DNA of 64,000 nt from assembly GCA_036345935.2 (NCBI GenBank), contig JADWOT020000006.1:18698519-18762518 (forward strand), given 5' to 3'. A model generated the notes under the pieces. It made no database searches. It was not told the origin of the DNA and saw only the letters and a list, made by a program, of their open reading frames with translations. This DNA is from Taenia hydatigena. Lineage: Eukaryota; Platyhelminthes; Cestoda; Cyclophyllidea; Taeniidae. A program made the position numbers and the translations under genes. Shown here piece after piece: positions 22,701 to 34,712 of the stretch; position 1 is the stretch's first letter; the number at the start of each line of letters is the position of its first letter.

Positions 22701-25700
22701 GCTGAAAGCGATGACCACGTAGTTTAGACGTGACTCCATCCACTGCATTACTTGAGACGACGGGGTCTGTTAGTCCGGGTATTTTCCAGCTTCTGGCAGC
22801 GTAAAACAATACCGGTGATTTAATTGGCACTAGTTAATCGAAAATGGGTTTAAGTATCCGACGTCTACCATCCACTGATGTGTAATTTGCCAGTTTGAAT
22901 TTCGACAGCTTTTCCGGTGCAAGTCGCTGTAGGCTCATCAACCAGTAGTAGGTGCTCCTCTGTCTTTCATTGTAGCGTAGTACTCGCATTTGTTTAATGC
23001 TAACGCCGCTGTAGCGTCGGAGTCACTTCCGAGGAAGTGATGGGGCACCGTCCGAAAGCCAATTTTTTACTAACCTAAATAGGAACCGTGGAGGCATGAA
23101 TATAATCTTTATAGCTAAATATTGGATCGAAATGCTGTAATTTCGTCAAAAATTGGTCCAAAATGACGCCCACATAAGGCTTAAAAGAACCGGGATAACA
23201 GTTTGTAACAATTAGGTGTCCATTGAAAAGAGTAAGAATTGCTGTTAACTACTCCTCAAAACATTGTGGTTTGTAAACTACTGTTGCCATTAGGTGTCTA
23301 ATCTTGCAAATCCATGTTCAACCTTACTGAATGCCTTGGTTCACTAGGCAATAAAAGTGGATCAAGGTTGCCCCCTCCCCTCTGTTCCAACATATCGGAG
23401 ATTTAGTAAATTAAACTTGAATAAGTCACGAAATCATCTGCACAAGAAGGAGTTTGCGATTTAAAAGGAAAAGGTAGGTGCCAGACAAGCGCGTAAACTA
23501 GATTTGGTGGAGTTAATCGTCCACAACGAATTCTATGTCTCCACTTTGCGGAGGAGGAGGAGGGCAGCCAACCGTGTAATCAGCACTGAATCATTATTGG
23601 CTGCTGCTTTAAAGGCTTTTTACAATTTACGAGACAGCAAGTAGCAACCTCTACTTCAGACCAAAAGCTTCTTCAAAGGAGAGCTAAGTGGCATTTCACG
23701 GTATTGCTACTTCTTTTGCAAGGCAGTGAATGTTGTGATTTTTTAGAAATCAGATTTCCCCTTTTGTTAAAACAGAAAAAAGTCATAAATTTTATAAGGT
23801 TTTTAAGTAATGAACCCGGGCCTGTCTAGATCAAAAATAAATACCTCATTTCTCGAAATTCCTACCCGGACCTGACGTCACGTATGCGCGACGTTTCGTA
23901 AATGGGTCGGTTAAAAAAACGGTAAATTGCTTATTTCGCCATAAGCTGCCCCATTGGAACATTGTAAGCGACTGTTATCATCATGGAGCCATAAAATCGC
24001 TGGAACTATGGCTCTGGCAGTAGGTGTGCTGACTTAATGATTAAAAATGCGATACGATAGAGCCTTTTAGATGGAAGCGCGCTATGTAGCGTATAGTGGT
24101 AAGGCCTAGACACTGATGAATCGAACGGTTTATCAGAGTGGAACGTATGTACTGCTTTTGAAGCGAAAAAGGGATTAGCCGTTGCCTTTTTTCCTTTGAG
24201 GACCCACGTGAAGCGGAGGAGAGGAGATCCCTCATTCGACAGAACAAGAAATTGCTCAATCAGGTAATAACTTTTTGGGGTTACTTTCAGATACTGGCAC
24301 TGCCAGTTCTACGCAAGGATAGCCCTAAATATGGGGATAAAAAAGGAGCGCGTATTGCATTCAGGTTCTGTATGAAATTATTAAATTCCGCAGTTAAAGA
24401 AAATTGACGCGTTTGGAGGTTCACCGGAAGTATCTTGGGGTTATGAACAACCTGGGTGTAACGATTCCACACCTTAAAAGTGATTTGTACGATTCGTTCG
24501 TCAGACTTCAAATTTTCAGTGGACATTTTATAGTTGACTTCAAAATTGATGCAACACGATGCAGGATCCACTGATTTTCATTAAATACATAGTTTCAGCT
24601 TTGGAGCGAATTGTGTACTTTTGTGCAGCATCTAAGTAGTCCTTTTAAATTGCAGTAAAAGCAAGATTTTTGCCAAAATGTGTGACTTTTTGCCAGTTTC
24701 AGCATCATATTTCAAAGGTCTAACCTGCCATGCATAAAATTAGTAACCGCAAATGTTTATTGATGGAGCTGCGACCAAACACTTCCTTAGTCTTCTCATT
24801 TACATGACTCAAGCATGCGGTGGCACATGGATCCTGTTGCGTGGGTGCTTGGCGCCCTAAAATCTTTAATTGGCTTATACGGCGACACTTTAAAAGCCTA
24901 GACATAAGGAACCGAGCAAAATTTCCGCTAAGATTGTAAATTATTCGGAGATGGATTAGTTTCAAATAAAAAAGAAAGAACTGGACGTTTTTGATTGTTG
25001 GTAGAATGGCAGAGCTTGTGAATTCAGCCTTACTACGGATAGACCTGGATTCCCTTAGAGGCGAATCGCCAAAAGACGTGGTCCATTGCTATCCCAGCAT
25101 AAACACCTAAGTTCACTCGGGATGCACATTCCGCAAGAATTAGTTATTGAGGATGTGTTTTCCTTCTCTAGCTCTACGAGTCGGCGAAGAAGATTGAAAT
25201 GCTTGAGCTCACCAAACTGGAGATGAAGGAACAGCTGGAGCTGCTAGATTTTCAGATGGTCGAAATTGAGAATCAAAAGGCCATGGTAAGTGAACGAAAA
25301 GATTTTGTAAAATAATTGTTTGTAAACACTCCCTATATTTAAGCGAAACCTTCAAACACTTGTTTTTTTTTTCATCCAAGTGGCGCTTATTTTAGTATGA
25401 GGAATTACTGTAGCGCACCAAGCGTCCCCTGAAGTCGAGCTAAGTCGTAATCCTAGGACAAGAAATGTATCATCGACGTAAAAAAGGGTCGAGGGGTTAT
25501 TGGCATACCACGGAGGCTACACTGTCCAGTGGAAGTAAAACTGCAGTGTCTCTTAGTTTCCTCATACCTAAAAGGCTGAGTAAAGTAAAGAATCAACGTA
25601 TCCCATGCCCTTCCCATCGGTTAAACCCCGGCTTTGGCCTTCATAACGCGGTCGGTGATGTAGAAAAGACACGAACCAGCCAGCGAATTTGCGTGCATCT

Positions 25701-28280
25701 GAGGCAGTTTCTGACTGCAAAGTCACTGACACCTCTTGGCGGTTCCGTTGGATCTGAAGTTTCGTCCTGCTTGGGCTCTGTGCTAGGGGAAGGAGAATGT
25801 GCTGGCCATCTAGTATGCCCATAGCTATTCTTAAAGGGGTCTGTACTGCCAAGTCATATATATCCTCTGGCTCCTATCCAGGCAGGTCCATAGCGAACTT
25901 TTCCGGGTTGTTCACGACTAAAATTAGTGGAGCTCCTTTCATAGATAGCACTCCTACGGATACCTCCATCCGGAGCGTATAATCTTCCGTCACGATAAGA
26001 TTTAGCACTGAGGAATGGAAAGAAGGATAGTTGTCTTTTTGAGTTAGGTTCGTCCCAAGACTTCTCAAGTGCAATACGGATTGCTGAGGGCCAGTGTCGC
26101 CGACTCTTGGGTGTCTGGGCAGCAAAACGACGAGTTAAACAATCGAAGTATTGCACTGCACAGTGAATTCCAGCTCACTGTTGATGGGTGGAAAATTAAC
26201 TTGGTTGACTCTCTATCGGTTTAAAATGAATGATAAGTACACTATTTCATGTCTGAGTCTTTACTCAGCAATTTAGCTCAGTAGAAGCTTTATCATACTG
26301 TGTTGTAGCTTTATAATACAAAAAAACAAACCAATTGTAGGTTGAAGAGGAACTTCGTCGTCAACCGGTCACCGAAAATGGCTCCACACAAACAAATGTA
26401 AGACTTCGATTTTCTTAACTAACTTTCCACGCTATTATCAACTATTTCTAAGATAAATATGATTTTTTTCTTCTGATCTGAAACATTTCGTGATTGCAGA
26501 AATCGTTAGTTTCTTTTTTAGTAAGGTTAAAAGTTTGGTCTTATTTTGAAAAGTTGAAGCTTTAAATTGGAGCAAATCGGCATGAGAGGTATATCCTGAG
26601 AAGAAAAATGTTTGCATATTTGCTGGTTAAAAATAAGTAACCGAAAATGGAAAATACGTGGTTCAATTTTTGCCTTACAAGGGTCAGAAGAGATGTGAGG
26701 GATTTGGTTTTAAAAGGAAGATAGTTGCCTCCAAACCAAATGACTGGGTGGATTTTAAACATTAATAAAGCAATTCTTGTTTTGTTCTTTGCGTCTTCTC
26801 GATTTAAGATTAATTTTAATTATTAGTAGAGACGGTTGATGTACTCCCTCCTTCACAAAATCTGCCAAATCTCCGACAGATGATAAACAGTTTTTGTGCG
26901 TATAATTTGTCAAAAAACTTCGTCACATTCTCCTTTCCACTTGCGCACTTTCCTCTCAACCATCAACAACTCTGCTGGTTAAGCCTGAGAGCAAATCAGT
27001 GAATGGGTGAAGCTTTTTGTTCAAATTTTCTGTGGACAGATTCGGAAGGGGGATAACTGTGGGCCTTATACGGATGAAAATAGTACATCCCCTTGTCAGC
27101 ACGACTTTGGAGCATAGTGTGAAGTTTGTTCTGAATTTTGGTTACCGACATTTTGGCAAAGAAAGTGTTGTTTTACTACGAAAAGAATACTGACCTATTG
27201 GTAAGGGAACCATAACAACTAGAATGATTATTTGTATTAAAGATGATGTGACATTTCCAAATGATACTAAATTCTTGTAAACTTGTTTTATTTCACTGCT
27301 TGACGGCCGAATCCCCTATCAAATATGACTTGCCATAAACTTGAGAGAGGTATTTCTGCCTGATTTCCAAACGGCAGGGTAATTGAGTAAATACCGCCGT
27401 CTCGTACGAGTTCTAACTTACGCGATTTGCTGAATAATGCATGAAGAGGGTAGAATATCACAATCTTGCCATTTTTGGTGTGGGGTAAAAGCCTAATGTC
27501 CCAGGTGCGGACGCCCGGCACCTCCAGCGGATTTGAATTTTCTGTTAGCTATAACCACTTGGATGTATTCTAAAAGTTACCATTTATTTGGCTTAATTTC
27601 TATACCCCGATAAGCTTTTGATCAGAGCAAGACACCCAAGAATTTTCGCAAACAGTCCAGCTTGATTGTAAAGAATTTTTAGAATAACTTGTGGGCACTA
27701 ATTTTTAATTGAGCTTCAACAGATGAAATCCATTATTATACTCTTTATTTTTGTCGATACAATTTGAAGGTTGCTAGGTTCCTCTTAATTTTATCTGCTA
27801 AAGAAACAGTATTTTTGAGTAGGGGGACGATTTAACTTAAGGAATACACACAAAGTGGCCTTTCAAAAGCTTGGTATCTAGAAACGTTATTGAATCGTTT
27901 TGGATCATTTTCATTGGTAAAATACGATTTCTCGGAAACTTTTACAATGATGATGAAACTAAGCCGACCATACGTACTAGGGTGTCTTTTTTGAGAAGCA
28001 GACCTACTCCTCATTGTTTTGCCAGTTCCGAAGCAAAACTTTTTAATCTAAACATTCCTATCATCCATCGGATCTTTTGCAGTTAAATTGATTTCATATT
28101 TTATTCCGATGTGTTTTTTTCAGCGAGTTTGTCAGGCCAAAAAAAAGCACTTCATCATTTAAGAAATTACTAGAACGGGACGAAAAGCAGGCGAGTGCGC
28201 TCATGAAAGCACGAAGCCTTTTGTTGGAATCTGTGATCGAGTTCGACAGACTGGCACAACTGTTTACTTTGGATGGTTAG
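16603..28280 (+). CDS. Coiled-coil protein, about 207 residues, family unknown
   Basis: Seven exons, all joined in phase 0: 16603-16704, 16897-16995, 17079-17165, 20233-20244, 25172-25285, 26341-26397 and 28128-28280. The product starts with a basic, Lys/Ser-rich segment (1-34). It continues as largely alpha-helical, heptad-like sequence (about 35-148; for example LRLERFLSIVTKDNEMARNR and IEMLELTKLEMKEQLELLDF), a Thr/Asn/Gly linker (about 149-167) and a second short helix ending LAQLFTLDG. No signal peptide, membrane span or catalytic motif is seen. A structural or adaptor role in cytoskeleton or cilia would be a guess. The weakest junction is the last: the phase-compatible acceptor is CGAG|TTT rather than the stronger CAG four bases earlier. 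It could be the 5' part of the larger downstream gene if an alternative donor is used. Confidence 0.75.
16897..16995 (+). CDS. Coiled-coil gene 1, exon 2
   Basis: 33 codons after CATTAG, again starting exactly at an ATG, so it could act as an alternative start. It encodes SKQELLNNYRLLMNDHLRLE. Donor ATG|GTAAGA. Confidence 0.8.
17079..17165 (+). CDS. Coiled-coil gene 1, exon 3
   Basis: 29 codons between ATAATCACAG and CGC|GTAAGT. It encodes the helical run ARNRLETDLLDAMMCIEDLK. Confidence 0.85.
20233..20244 (+). CDS. Coiled-coil gene 1, 12-nt microexon
   Basis: CGGCGAAAAATC sits between a strong polypyrimidine tract with TTTGTGTTTCAG and a consensus GTAAGT donor. It encodes Arg-Arg-Lys-Ile, is phase 0 on both sides and keeps the frame whether included or skipped. 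It lies in an otherwise 8-kb gap between exons 3 and 5. Confidence 0.6.
20712..20877 (+). repeat. Diverged relative of the short element
   Basis: GCATCTCGAGCTTTTTTGAA, GACGAAAGACAATACT and ACATGGCCTGGGGACCATG follow the order of landmarks in the short TG..CA element, at low similarity. Confidence 0.4.
21070..21660 (+). repeat. Longer interspersed repeat, copy C
   Basis: The part at about 21370-21480 (AGATTCCCCCATCCACAG, CCTTCTTCAG, TATTCAGGAATGGAAGCTGG) aligns with 40430-40530, and its end (CTACTGGCTTGGCTTAGAG, CCTTAAGTGCCC) resembles the minus-strand repeat at 52680-52860. A 188-codon open frame across it has no recognised homology and is probably a by-product. Confidence 0.5.
25172..25285 (+). 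CDS. Coiled-coil gene 1, exon 5
   Basis: 38 codons after TTCCTTCTCTAG. It encodes a strongly heptad-like segment (KIEMLELTKLEMKEQLELL). Donor ATG|GTAAGT. The best single coding signal of this gene. Confidence 0.9.
25440..26160 (+). repeat. Longer interspersed repeat, copy A
   Basis: Collinear with 39780-40530. Shared landmarks in order are ATCGACGTAAAAAAGGGTCG / ATCAACGTAAAGGTGGGAT, GACACGAACCAGCC / CTCACGAACCAACC, TTCGTCCTGCTTGGGC / TTCAGTCTGCTTGGGAGC, GGTTGTTCACGACTAAAATT / ATAGTTCACGACTAACGC and GGATAGTTGTC. It lies in intron 5 of coiled-coil gene 1. No reverse transcriptase or transposase motif was seen. Confidence 0.6.
26341..26397 (+). CDS. Coiled-coil gene 1, exon 6
   Basis: 19 codons (VEEELRRQPVTENGSTQTN) between CAATTGTAG and AAT|GTAAGA. 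Confidence 0.8.
28128..28280 (+). CDS. Coiled-coil gene 1, last exon
   Basis: 50 codons and the stop TAG (28278-28280). It encodes FVRPKKSTSSFKKLLERDEK and a final helix ending LAQLFTLDG. The acceptor is uncertain: TTTTTTTCAG ends at 28123, but only CGAG at 28127 keeps the frame. Confidence 0.6.
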   Translation, partial: FVRPKKSTSSFKKLLERDEKQASALMKARSLLLESVIEFDRLAQLFTLDG

Positions 28281-29135
28281 AACTGATGCGGACAAACTGA
28301 AAATCCAGAGATTTGTGCATATGCGCCCGTTTGTTTGTGTGTGCGATGTGCAGACACGATCAATGGGCGTCGCCGTGGTCGACACGCTCGTGCTCCAGCC
28401 TAAGGCATCCACGACTGCAAGGGAGAAGGCTACTAAACATACACTCAGACACCGAAAAACTTGCGGTGGCTTTCTGTTGGAATTTAGGACCGATGTTAGT
28501 ATGACACTAGTAAACACCAAATTGCTGTAAAATTCGGACTGGATACCACAAGCAGGTAGCGCTGTTTTGCTTAAAACTTTCCCTTCTTTGCAAATGGCCC
28601 AGCAAAAGTTGAAAAGAAGTATTTGGAAAGTTATTGGCTTGTGGCATTTAGTTGACAGCTTTGCTTTGGTGAGTAATTCAAAGAACTAGAAATCGAAACA
28701 ATCCGCCAGAGTAGTTGACAACTCGTCGGAGATGAAGGGGCTTCTAGAATTTTTTTTCCCCATGGTTTGGATACTTTTTTGATAATCTGGAGGGAATGAA
28801 CCTTTGCATTCGATTAGGCTGGAAAAGTCACATTTGTCTCTCCTGCAGATCCACTTAAACAGCATCCTGCATAAGGAAGTCATGTGTACTTTGTCTGACG
28901 CGCATTTTATAACCCAAGGGGGCGTGTGGTAAATGTGTGGAGAAGGGGAAATACCGTAGCCTCGTATGAAATAGCTTAAAATTTGTGCTGGACTCTGAAA
29001 ATCCCTAATTTGCAGACCGAAGGATCACTATCATGGGCGCGGCAACTTTGTACACTTCCTATGGGCGTTAGTGCGGCGTTTACATCCATCCGTTGGGAAA
29101 AAAATTAAACATTTTCATTTTATTAGGAGCTTAAT

Positions 29136-29141
29136 AATAAA
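29136..29141 (+). terminator. Possible poly(A) signal for coiled-coil gene 1
   Basis: AATAAA about 860 nt after the stop codon, the first clear hexamer noticed downstream. The distance makes this tentative. Confidence 0.25.
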
Positions 29142-32100
29142 AAACTTGGGATCAGTAGGTGTGTTGGTCTTTCGGTACTGTAGCCTAATTGGCTGATTTG
29201 ACTGGAACAATGATCCTTCACAGGTTTTTCATCGATTAACAGCGTCGATTTGCTCCACAATAAGACACTTTTGTGTTTTACGGAAATTGTAACCATTAAC
29301 GATACTGGGGGATTAAATCAGCTGGGTCTCGGAACAGTTGTACCTAACACATCAAACCTTATTCACTATATCTCAGTACACTTAGATCTACGCTCCGGAT
29401 ATTACTGTGTTACGACTACTTTCAGTTACTTATTTATCTCAAGCGTTTTTGGGTGTGATAGGTTAAATTGGGGATGAATCCAAAGTGTTAAAGTCGTCGA
29501 TTTAGACCATGGATGCTAGTAGGTCATTGCCGCTTATATGTCTGGCGATTGGCTAATATGGGTTGCCAACTTACCAAGCACATCCAGCTTAGGCTAATTG
29601 TATAATCGACTTCCAAGTTGAAACAGTCACCATAGTATTTTGTCGTCTTTTCTCGGCGAGGTATATTTACAAACTTCATTTTTTGTAACACGTTTTGTCT
29701 CCAGGCGGAGGAAACGTAGCTCTACTCATCCCCGTTTCATTCTCCACCTCCTTTGCAAGTGATCGTCGAGAGGTGGGGCAGATTCTTGTCACCTCAGTAA
29801 GGGAATAGAGAGGATGAAGCGGGACAGTGTGTCCCCTTTCTATCCATCTCAAAGTGTAAATCTTCTCATCCGTCGGCTTTGTGGGGGTATGGGGTCTTGC
29901 ATTGTCCTAAAAAATATGACACTATTTCGGCTGATTGAATAATTATAGCTGTTTATGACAAAAAATTTTCATTTTAACATGTTTGAGTTTTACTAAGTGA
30001 AGCTCAGTCGTGATTGTTGCTTAACCTTTAAAAAGTAGGCAACGTAAAGTGGATGATTGTATTTTCAGTTCACTACACATGCACACAAACGGCCTCCTGC
30101 GGATGGGCGGGTGGAAAGCGGATATTTCATTTAACGTTACAATGCGAAGGCCATTTTGAGCCAAAAATCGGTTTCCAAACACTTTAGAGTGCAGAACTCG
30201 AGGTTTTGACACGAATGCAGCCTCTGGACTGATACGGCTCTTGACCATTTACTTTATCATTGCTCACATTGGACCTTGCTGCTCTTCTGCATATTTGAAG
30301 GGAAACTTCTGAGGCTATGGAAGCCTATTTAACTTGGTAAGGCAGATAATACCTTCCCACATAAGTTTTGAGCAATGAATGCGGGAATAGTACGGAGGAG
30401 AATAAGGAACGCCGATCGACTGACCAACGCAAATCTGAACTTTACAGGACGTCATTACTTTACCAGGTCCCCCAAGTTGAAAGAATTCCTCAGAGCGAGT
30501 TACACCAGTAGTGGTCTGAACTTTTTAAAGTCCGCGCTAACATGCAGTGAAACATTGAACTTCAATAGTACTTTGTTTTATGGCTCACCCTTTTACAATC
30601 TTTTGTACTCCCTTTCGGATATAATCATATATTGCTGCTGCAAACTGAGGCCTAGAAAAATGTTTAGAATGGGGGATTTATTGTTCAAGACGACCTTTTT
30701 CAACTTAGCTGATCTACCTCGGTCAAATTTGCGGCCAAATTATCCTTCAATTTTGCCTTCTTGGATGGCGTTATATCGCTTTTCTAAGTGTTAGTATTCT
30801 TCTCTCAACTAAGTGGCAGGAATTGCGCGCATAAAATGTGCGTAGATTCCCGTTTGACCCGCGAATTTTGAGCTTTTTTACAGCCTGATCTTTCAAAAGT
30901 ATCCTCCATGAGAATTGATAGGTGTGGCAAAAATGGGTTGCATGCGTGGCTTTAATGTTTTCTTCTCAAAATGGACTTCATTTTTGGTGAACAAAGCAGT
31001 GAAATTGAATAGACATTAAGACTTTATTTAGAGGGTACGCTTTGAAGGGAAGACTAACACGTCGTGCTGCGTTTATTAGGCACCATACAGTCATATTTCA
31101 TGGAATCCGCTATACGATGTTTGCCCACTTGCTAGTATGTCATATTACCCGTAAAATGTCATCACTCAAGCTCTCTGGAATGTCATAATGGTCGGGATTC
31201 CTGTTGACGTGATTTCACACCTTTCAACACAAAGCCGCGCAATTTTCCTCTTAAAACACTCGCCTGATTGGAGCATTCGGTGTGCATATTTCATAATCGC
31301 AGTGTTGTAGCCTCCAAGTTCTTCTCAAGAACGCCCCCTGATGTGTAAATTTTGAATTTAATTTCATTGTGAATGCTAGAAACGCCAGAAATAGGCGACC
31401 ATAATATTTATTTGGAGGCTGAAGAACCTTCGTAGATGAGCACAGAATGAAGGCAAATACCATTCTAGTACAAATTACCGCCTCTTTAGTTGTATATCAT
31501 TGGCGAATCCTTTCCGTGTTGATCAGGACGCGTAAATTATCCCCCTTGGGAGGACCATAAATGGGATTTGCTTGTTAGTTTGATGCTGTAGAGGAAGTGA
31601 ATTTCATGTGCTAACCGCTTTTCAAATAAACAGAAGCCTAGTGTTAAGTCGTTGGGCAACGTTTAGTAACGCATTCATTATTCATTTTCTTCTGTCACTT
31701 TTTGCCACTGCCGCTGCAGTTACCAATCCAAACAAATCCTTAGTTTCCTTGGAAGTTGGGAATTTAGGTTTTCAGCAGTTTAGATGGGTTCGCCCAAATA
31801 TTGTTGAAACCTTTGTCAATGACGTTTTTTAGGCTGTGCAGAAAATGCTACGCCAAAGCGACCAAGATGGGTGTGAATTCGTAGTTCTCCTATTATGAGT
31901 TCTGGCAGACTTGCCTCTCTACAATAGGCCACTTACTCCTGAGACTTTTAGTCTTGGCATCCTAACAATAAGACAATAATTTTCACTCTCTCAGAGTGAC
32001 TTATCAACTACTACCAGTGGGCCTAAAGTCTCATCGAGGACTACACAAGACCGTCAATTTGAGCAGAACATTTTATCAACTCATGAGGGCGTTTGTGAGT

Positions 32101-34487
32101 CTAACAGCCAGACCAGTAGTAGTGGATCAAAATAGAGACCGAATGGTCCACGTAGATAGACATACAACTCACTCTCACAGTTCCAATGTTGACATTTTTA
32201 TGGTCCGAGATTAGAAACTGTACTAGAATACACAAGTTGGTGATGTCTTAAATTAATACAACCATGAGGCATGCAAACCGCATTTACATTTTACGACTCG
32301 ATTCCGGAAATGAAGCTGTCAAAAGTGTCAGAAATCCAGAGGACTGAAAGGCGGTTTTTTAGTCTCATGGCAAGCATTCACTATGAAATAACTTCTAAAC
32401 TAATTCAAAGCAAGGTTACGGACCAGAGAGGTGAAAAAATTTCTCTGCATCTGATGTGGTAAGGCCAAGTCAAAAAACGCCATTTCCGGAATGGAGGATA
32501 TCTCCCGTTTTAATTTACTTCGATGGAATCCCTCGTCATTTTTTATATCTTCTATTTTTTAAAACAATCGGATAATCCTCTTAAAAAGGAAACCGATCTT
32601 GACTATCATCGGTTTTGGTAAGAAATCGTCTAACCTTATTCATTTCTCCGAAGAATTTCCTTGTTCATCTTACAATTACCTTATGGTAAAAATATGTCTG
32701 AGGTTTTTGTAAATGGTCATAGTTACTCAAAATTTGTCCGATAAAGAATTTTTCTTGATTACTGATTTCCAAAATCGCGTCCTTACTGGTCACTTGGGTC
32801 ACCTGAACGGGAGAGGGATGGGAAGGGGTTTCATTATTTCGTTTACCCCTGCATCACCGCAACGGTTATCCCGAACTTTTTACCTTTTAACGCTCTCTAC
32901 TCTTCCGAAGCCTCCTCTTTTGTATTAACTCGTTTCAGTGAAAGTGGATGTTGTATTGGAGTAAGATTTTGGGCCTCCAAATTTGGAGGATAATCAGCTT
33001 TACCCTGAGGAATAATTTATGCGGACCTCATTTCGCATTCTCTCTGTAATATCGTCTAAACAGTAGACTTACTCGCGAAGGACAAACTTGTGCATTAGAT
33101 TATATTATATGCGGTAAGCTACACTTTGGATGATCTTTTCCAAGTTCCATAAAAAGCCATTGCCTTGAAGTCCCTCTACTACGAAAGATAACAACAACAA
33201 CTCAAATCCAAAGAGGCAATGGTGTCCATATTAATGGAAGAATTTCATGAGGATTTGCTGTCCAATGCTGGAAATTTATCTTCTTTCTGGTCTCGCCATG
33301 CACGAAGTTAAAAACCCTGGAGGCCTTTCACTTTTTGCAAGTGGCTGCCTAAATCATGCGAAGAACAGGTCCTATCTATTTGGAAACTTTTTCTGCATCA
33401 AACATTTCTCTAATTTAGCCCTCAAGGTCATTTTCAAGGGCCTAAGGAGGCAAAACAATTTTGTGCGGCACTTATTAACGTAGAGAATGGCCGAGAGAAT
33501 CGTAATTATGGATGGGAAGCCATTCGGGGACGAAGTCGATATGGCGAATTCGAACCGTAGGTAGAGGGCCGCCACATGATTTCTCGTCGATACTAACGTT
33601 TCATGTTTGTTCGAGATTCTTAAGTATTACCATATGCATCAGAGGAAATCTATTTGGGGGACTGTTGTTTGACATCAATGGTATCCCCTACACTGGTCGC
33701 TGTTTGCACACACGTTTTTCAAGGGGAAAGTGAGGATGTATCGGCTGTGTCTTGGGCAAAACCATTGGCAGTCCAGTGAGGAATGTTCGCGAGTCCCACT
33801 CCCCTATTTCTGGTCATGTAGCCGAATACGGAGTTGATGTGGTCATGTCCTACAAGTTAGGTCGTCCTCTTCGGTCCTTAGTCGAGGAAATCAAAAAGCT
33901 TTGATCCGTTAAGGGGCTATGCTAATCGTTCTTACCAGACAACAAGTCTGCGCCGTGATGTGCTATTTCAGTTTAAAGTATGTGAAAAATGTCTGCGAAG
34001 CAACTACTAAAATAGGACTTTACCACACTTGAGCATTTAATAACCATTTTTTAGACTGCAAAATATGAACATTTTAGTAGTTAGTCTGGATTCTTGATAA
34101 AACTGCATCCATTTAAAAGTTCATTTGAATCGCATATTACATGGATGAGTCATCTTCGGAAAATCCTTTCTTAAAATTTAAAAACGATCTTCGTTTTTGG
34201 AAAAATTGGAAACTGGACAATTCGAACGCAATATTTAGCCAAATTAAGTTTTTTTTCCGTCCACACTGTTTTACACTTTTTCCCAGAGTCTCTGATTAAA
34301 TTTACTTACGTTGGAATCATTAAATGTGCAATTTTCTGCATTTTTGGTGATCTCACAAATTGCGCTCATCGGAGTCTCTGCCTCAACTTTCAGCTTGCAA
34401 TGTCAATTTGGTATTTTTAGGTTAAATCGCAAAGCACAATATTTTGGAGTTTTAATGTCTCCCTAAAAATAACATCTTGGAATTTTA

Positions 34488-34712
34488 ATGGAAGATTGTG
34501 ACAGGAAGAGTAACAACAACCGACTACTGGACAATGCAGGCACGCAAAAGCCGGTGACGACGGCCACCGGAACCGGTGACTCCCCGACGCCGCTGACTCA
34601 TCCCACTTGCCAGGGCGATGAGTCATCCGACTGTGGAAAGCAAGACAACCCGGACAGCTTGCCTCTGTCATTGGCGGTCGCGAGACGAGGCGGACGCAAT
34701 TTGGAACCATAA
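34488..34712 (+). other. Candidate first exon or unidentified small ORF
   Basis: An ATG opens 74 codons rich in Asn, Asp, Thr and Pro (MEDCDRKSNNNRLLDNAG, then GTGDSPTPLTHPTCQGDESS) in a locally GC-rich patch within AT-rich DNA. Its composition is more protein-like than that of neighbouring frames. Phase-0 donors compatible with the exon at 38573 exist (CCG|GTGACG, GCG|GTCGCG) but both are weak. The minus strand of the same patch is also open, so this may be compositional. Confidence 0.2.

Larger units (their letters stand above)
17166..25171 (+). other. Introns 3 and 4 of coiled-coil gene 1
   Basis: Eight kilobases of intron broken only by the microexon at 20233. It contains GT-rich sequence near 18090, a short-element relative at about 20712-20877 and a copy of the longer repeat at about 21070-21660. 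A two-frame open stretch at 22060-22364 has no recognised homology. No other exon could be supported. Confidence 0.6.

Noticed and set aside
30375..30794. Plus-strand open frame of 139 codons
   Set aside because: No recognisable domain or splice context, and the composition equals the surrounding AT-rich DNA.
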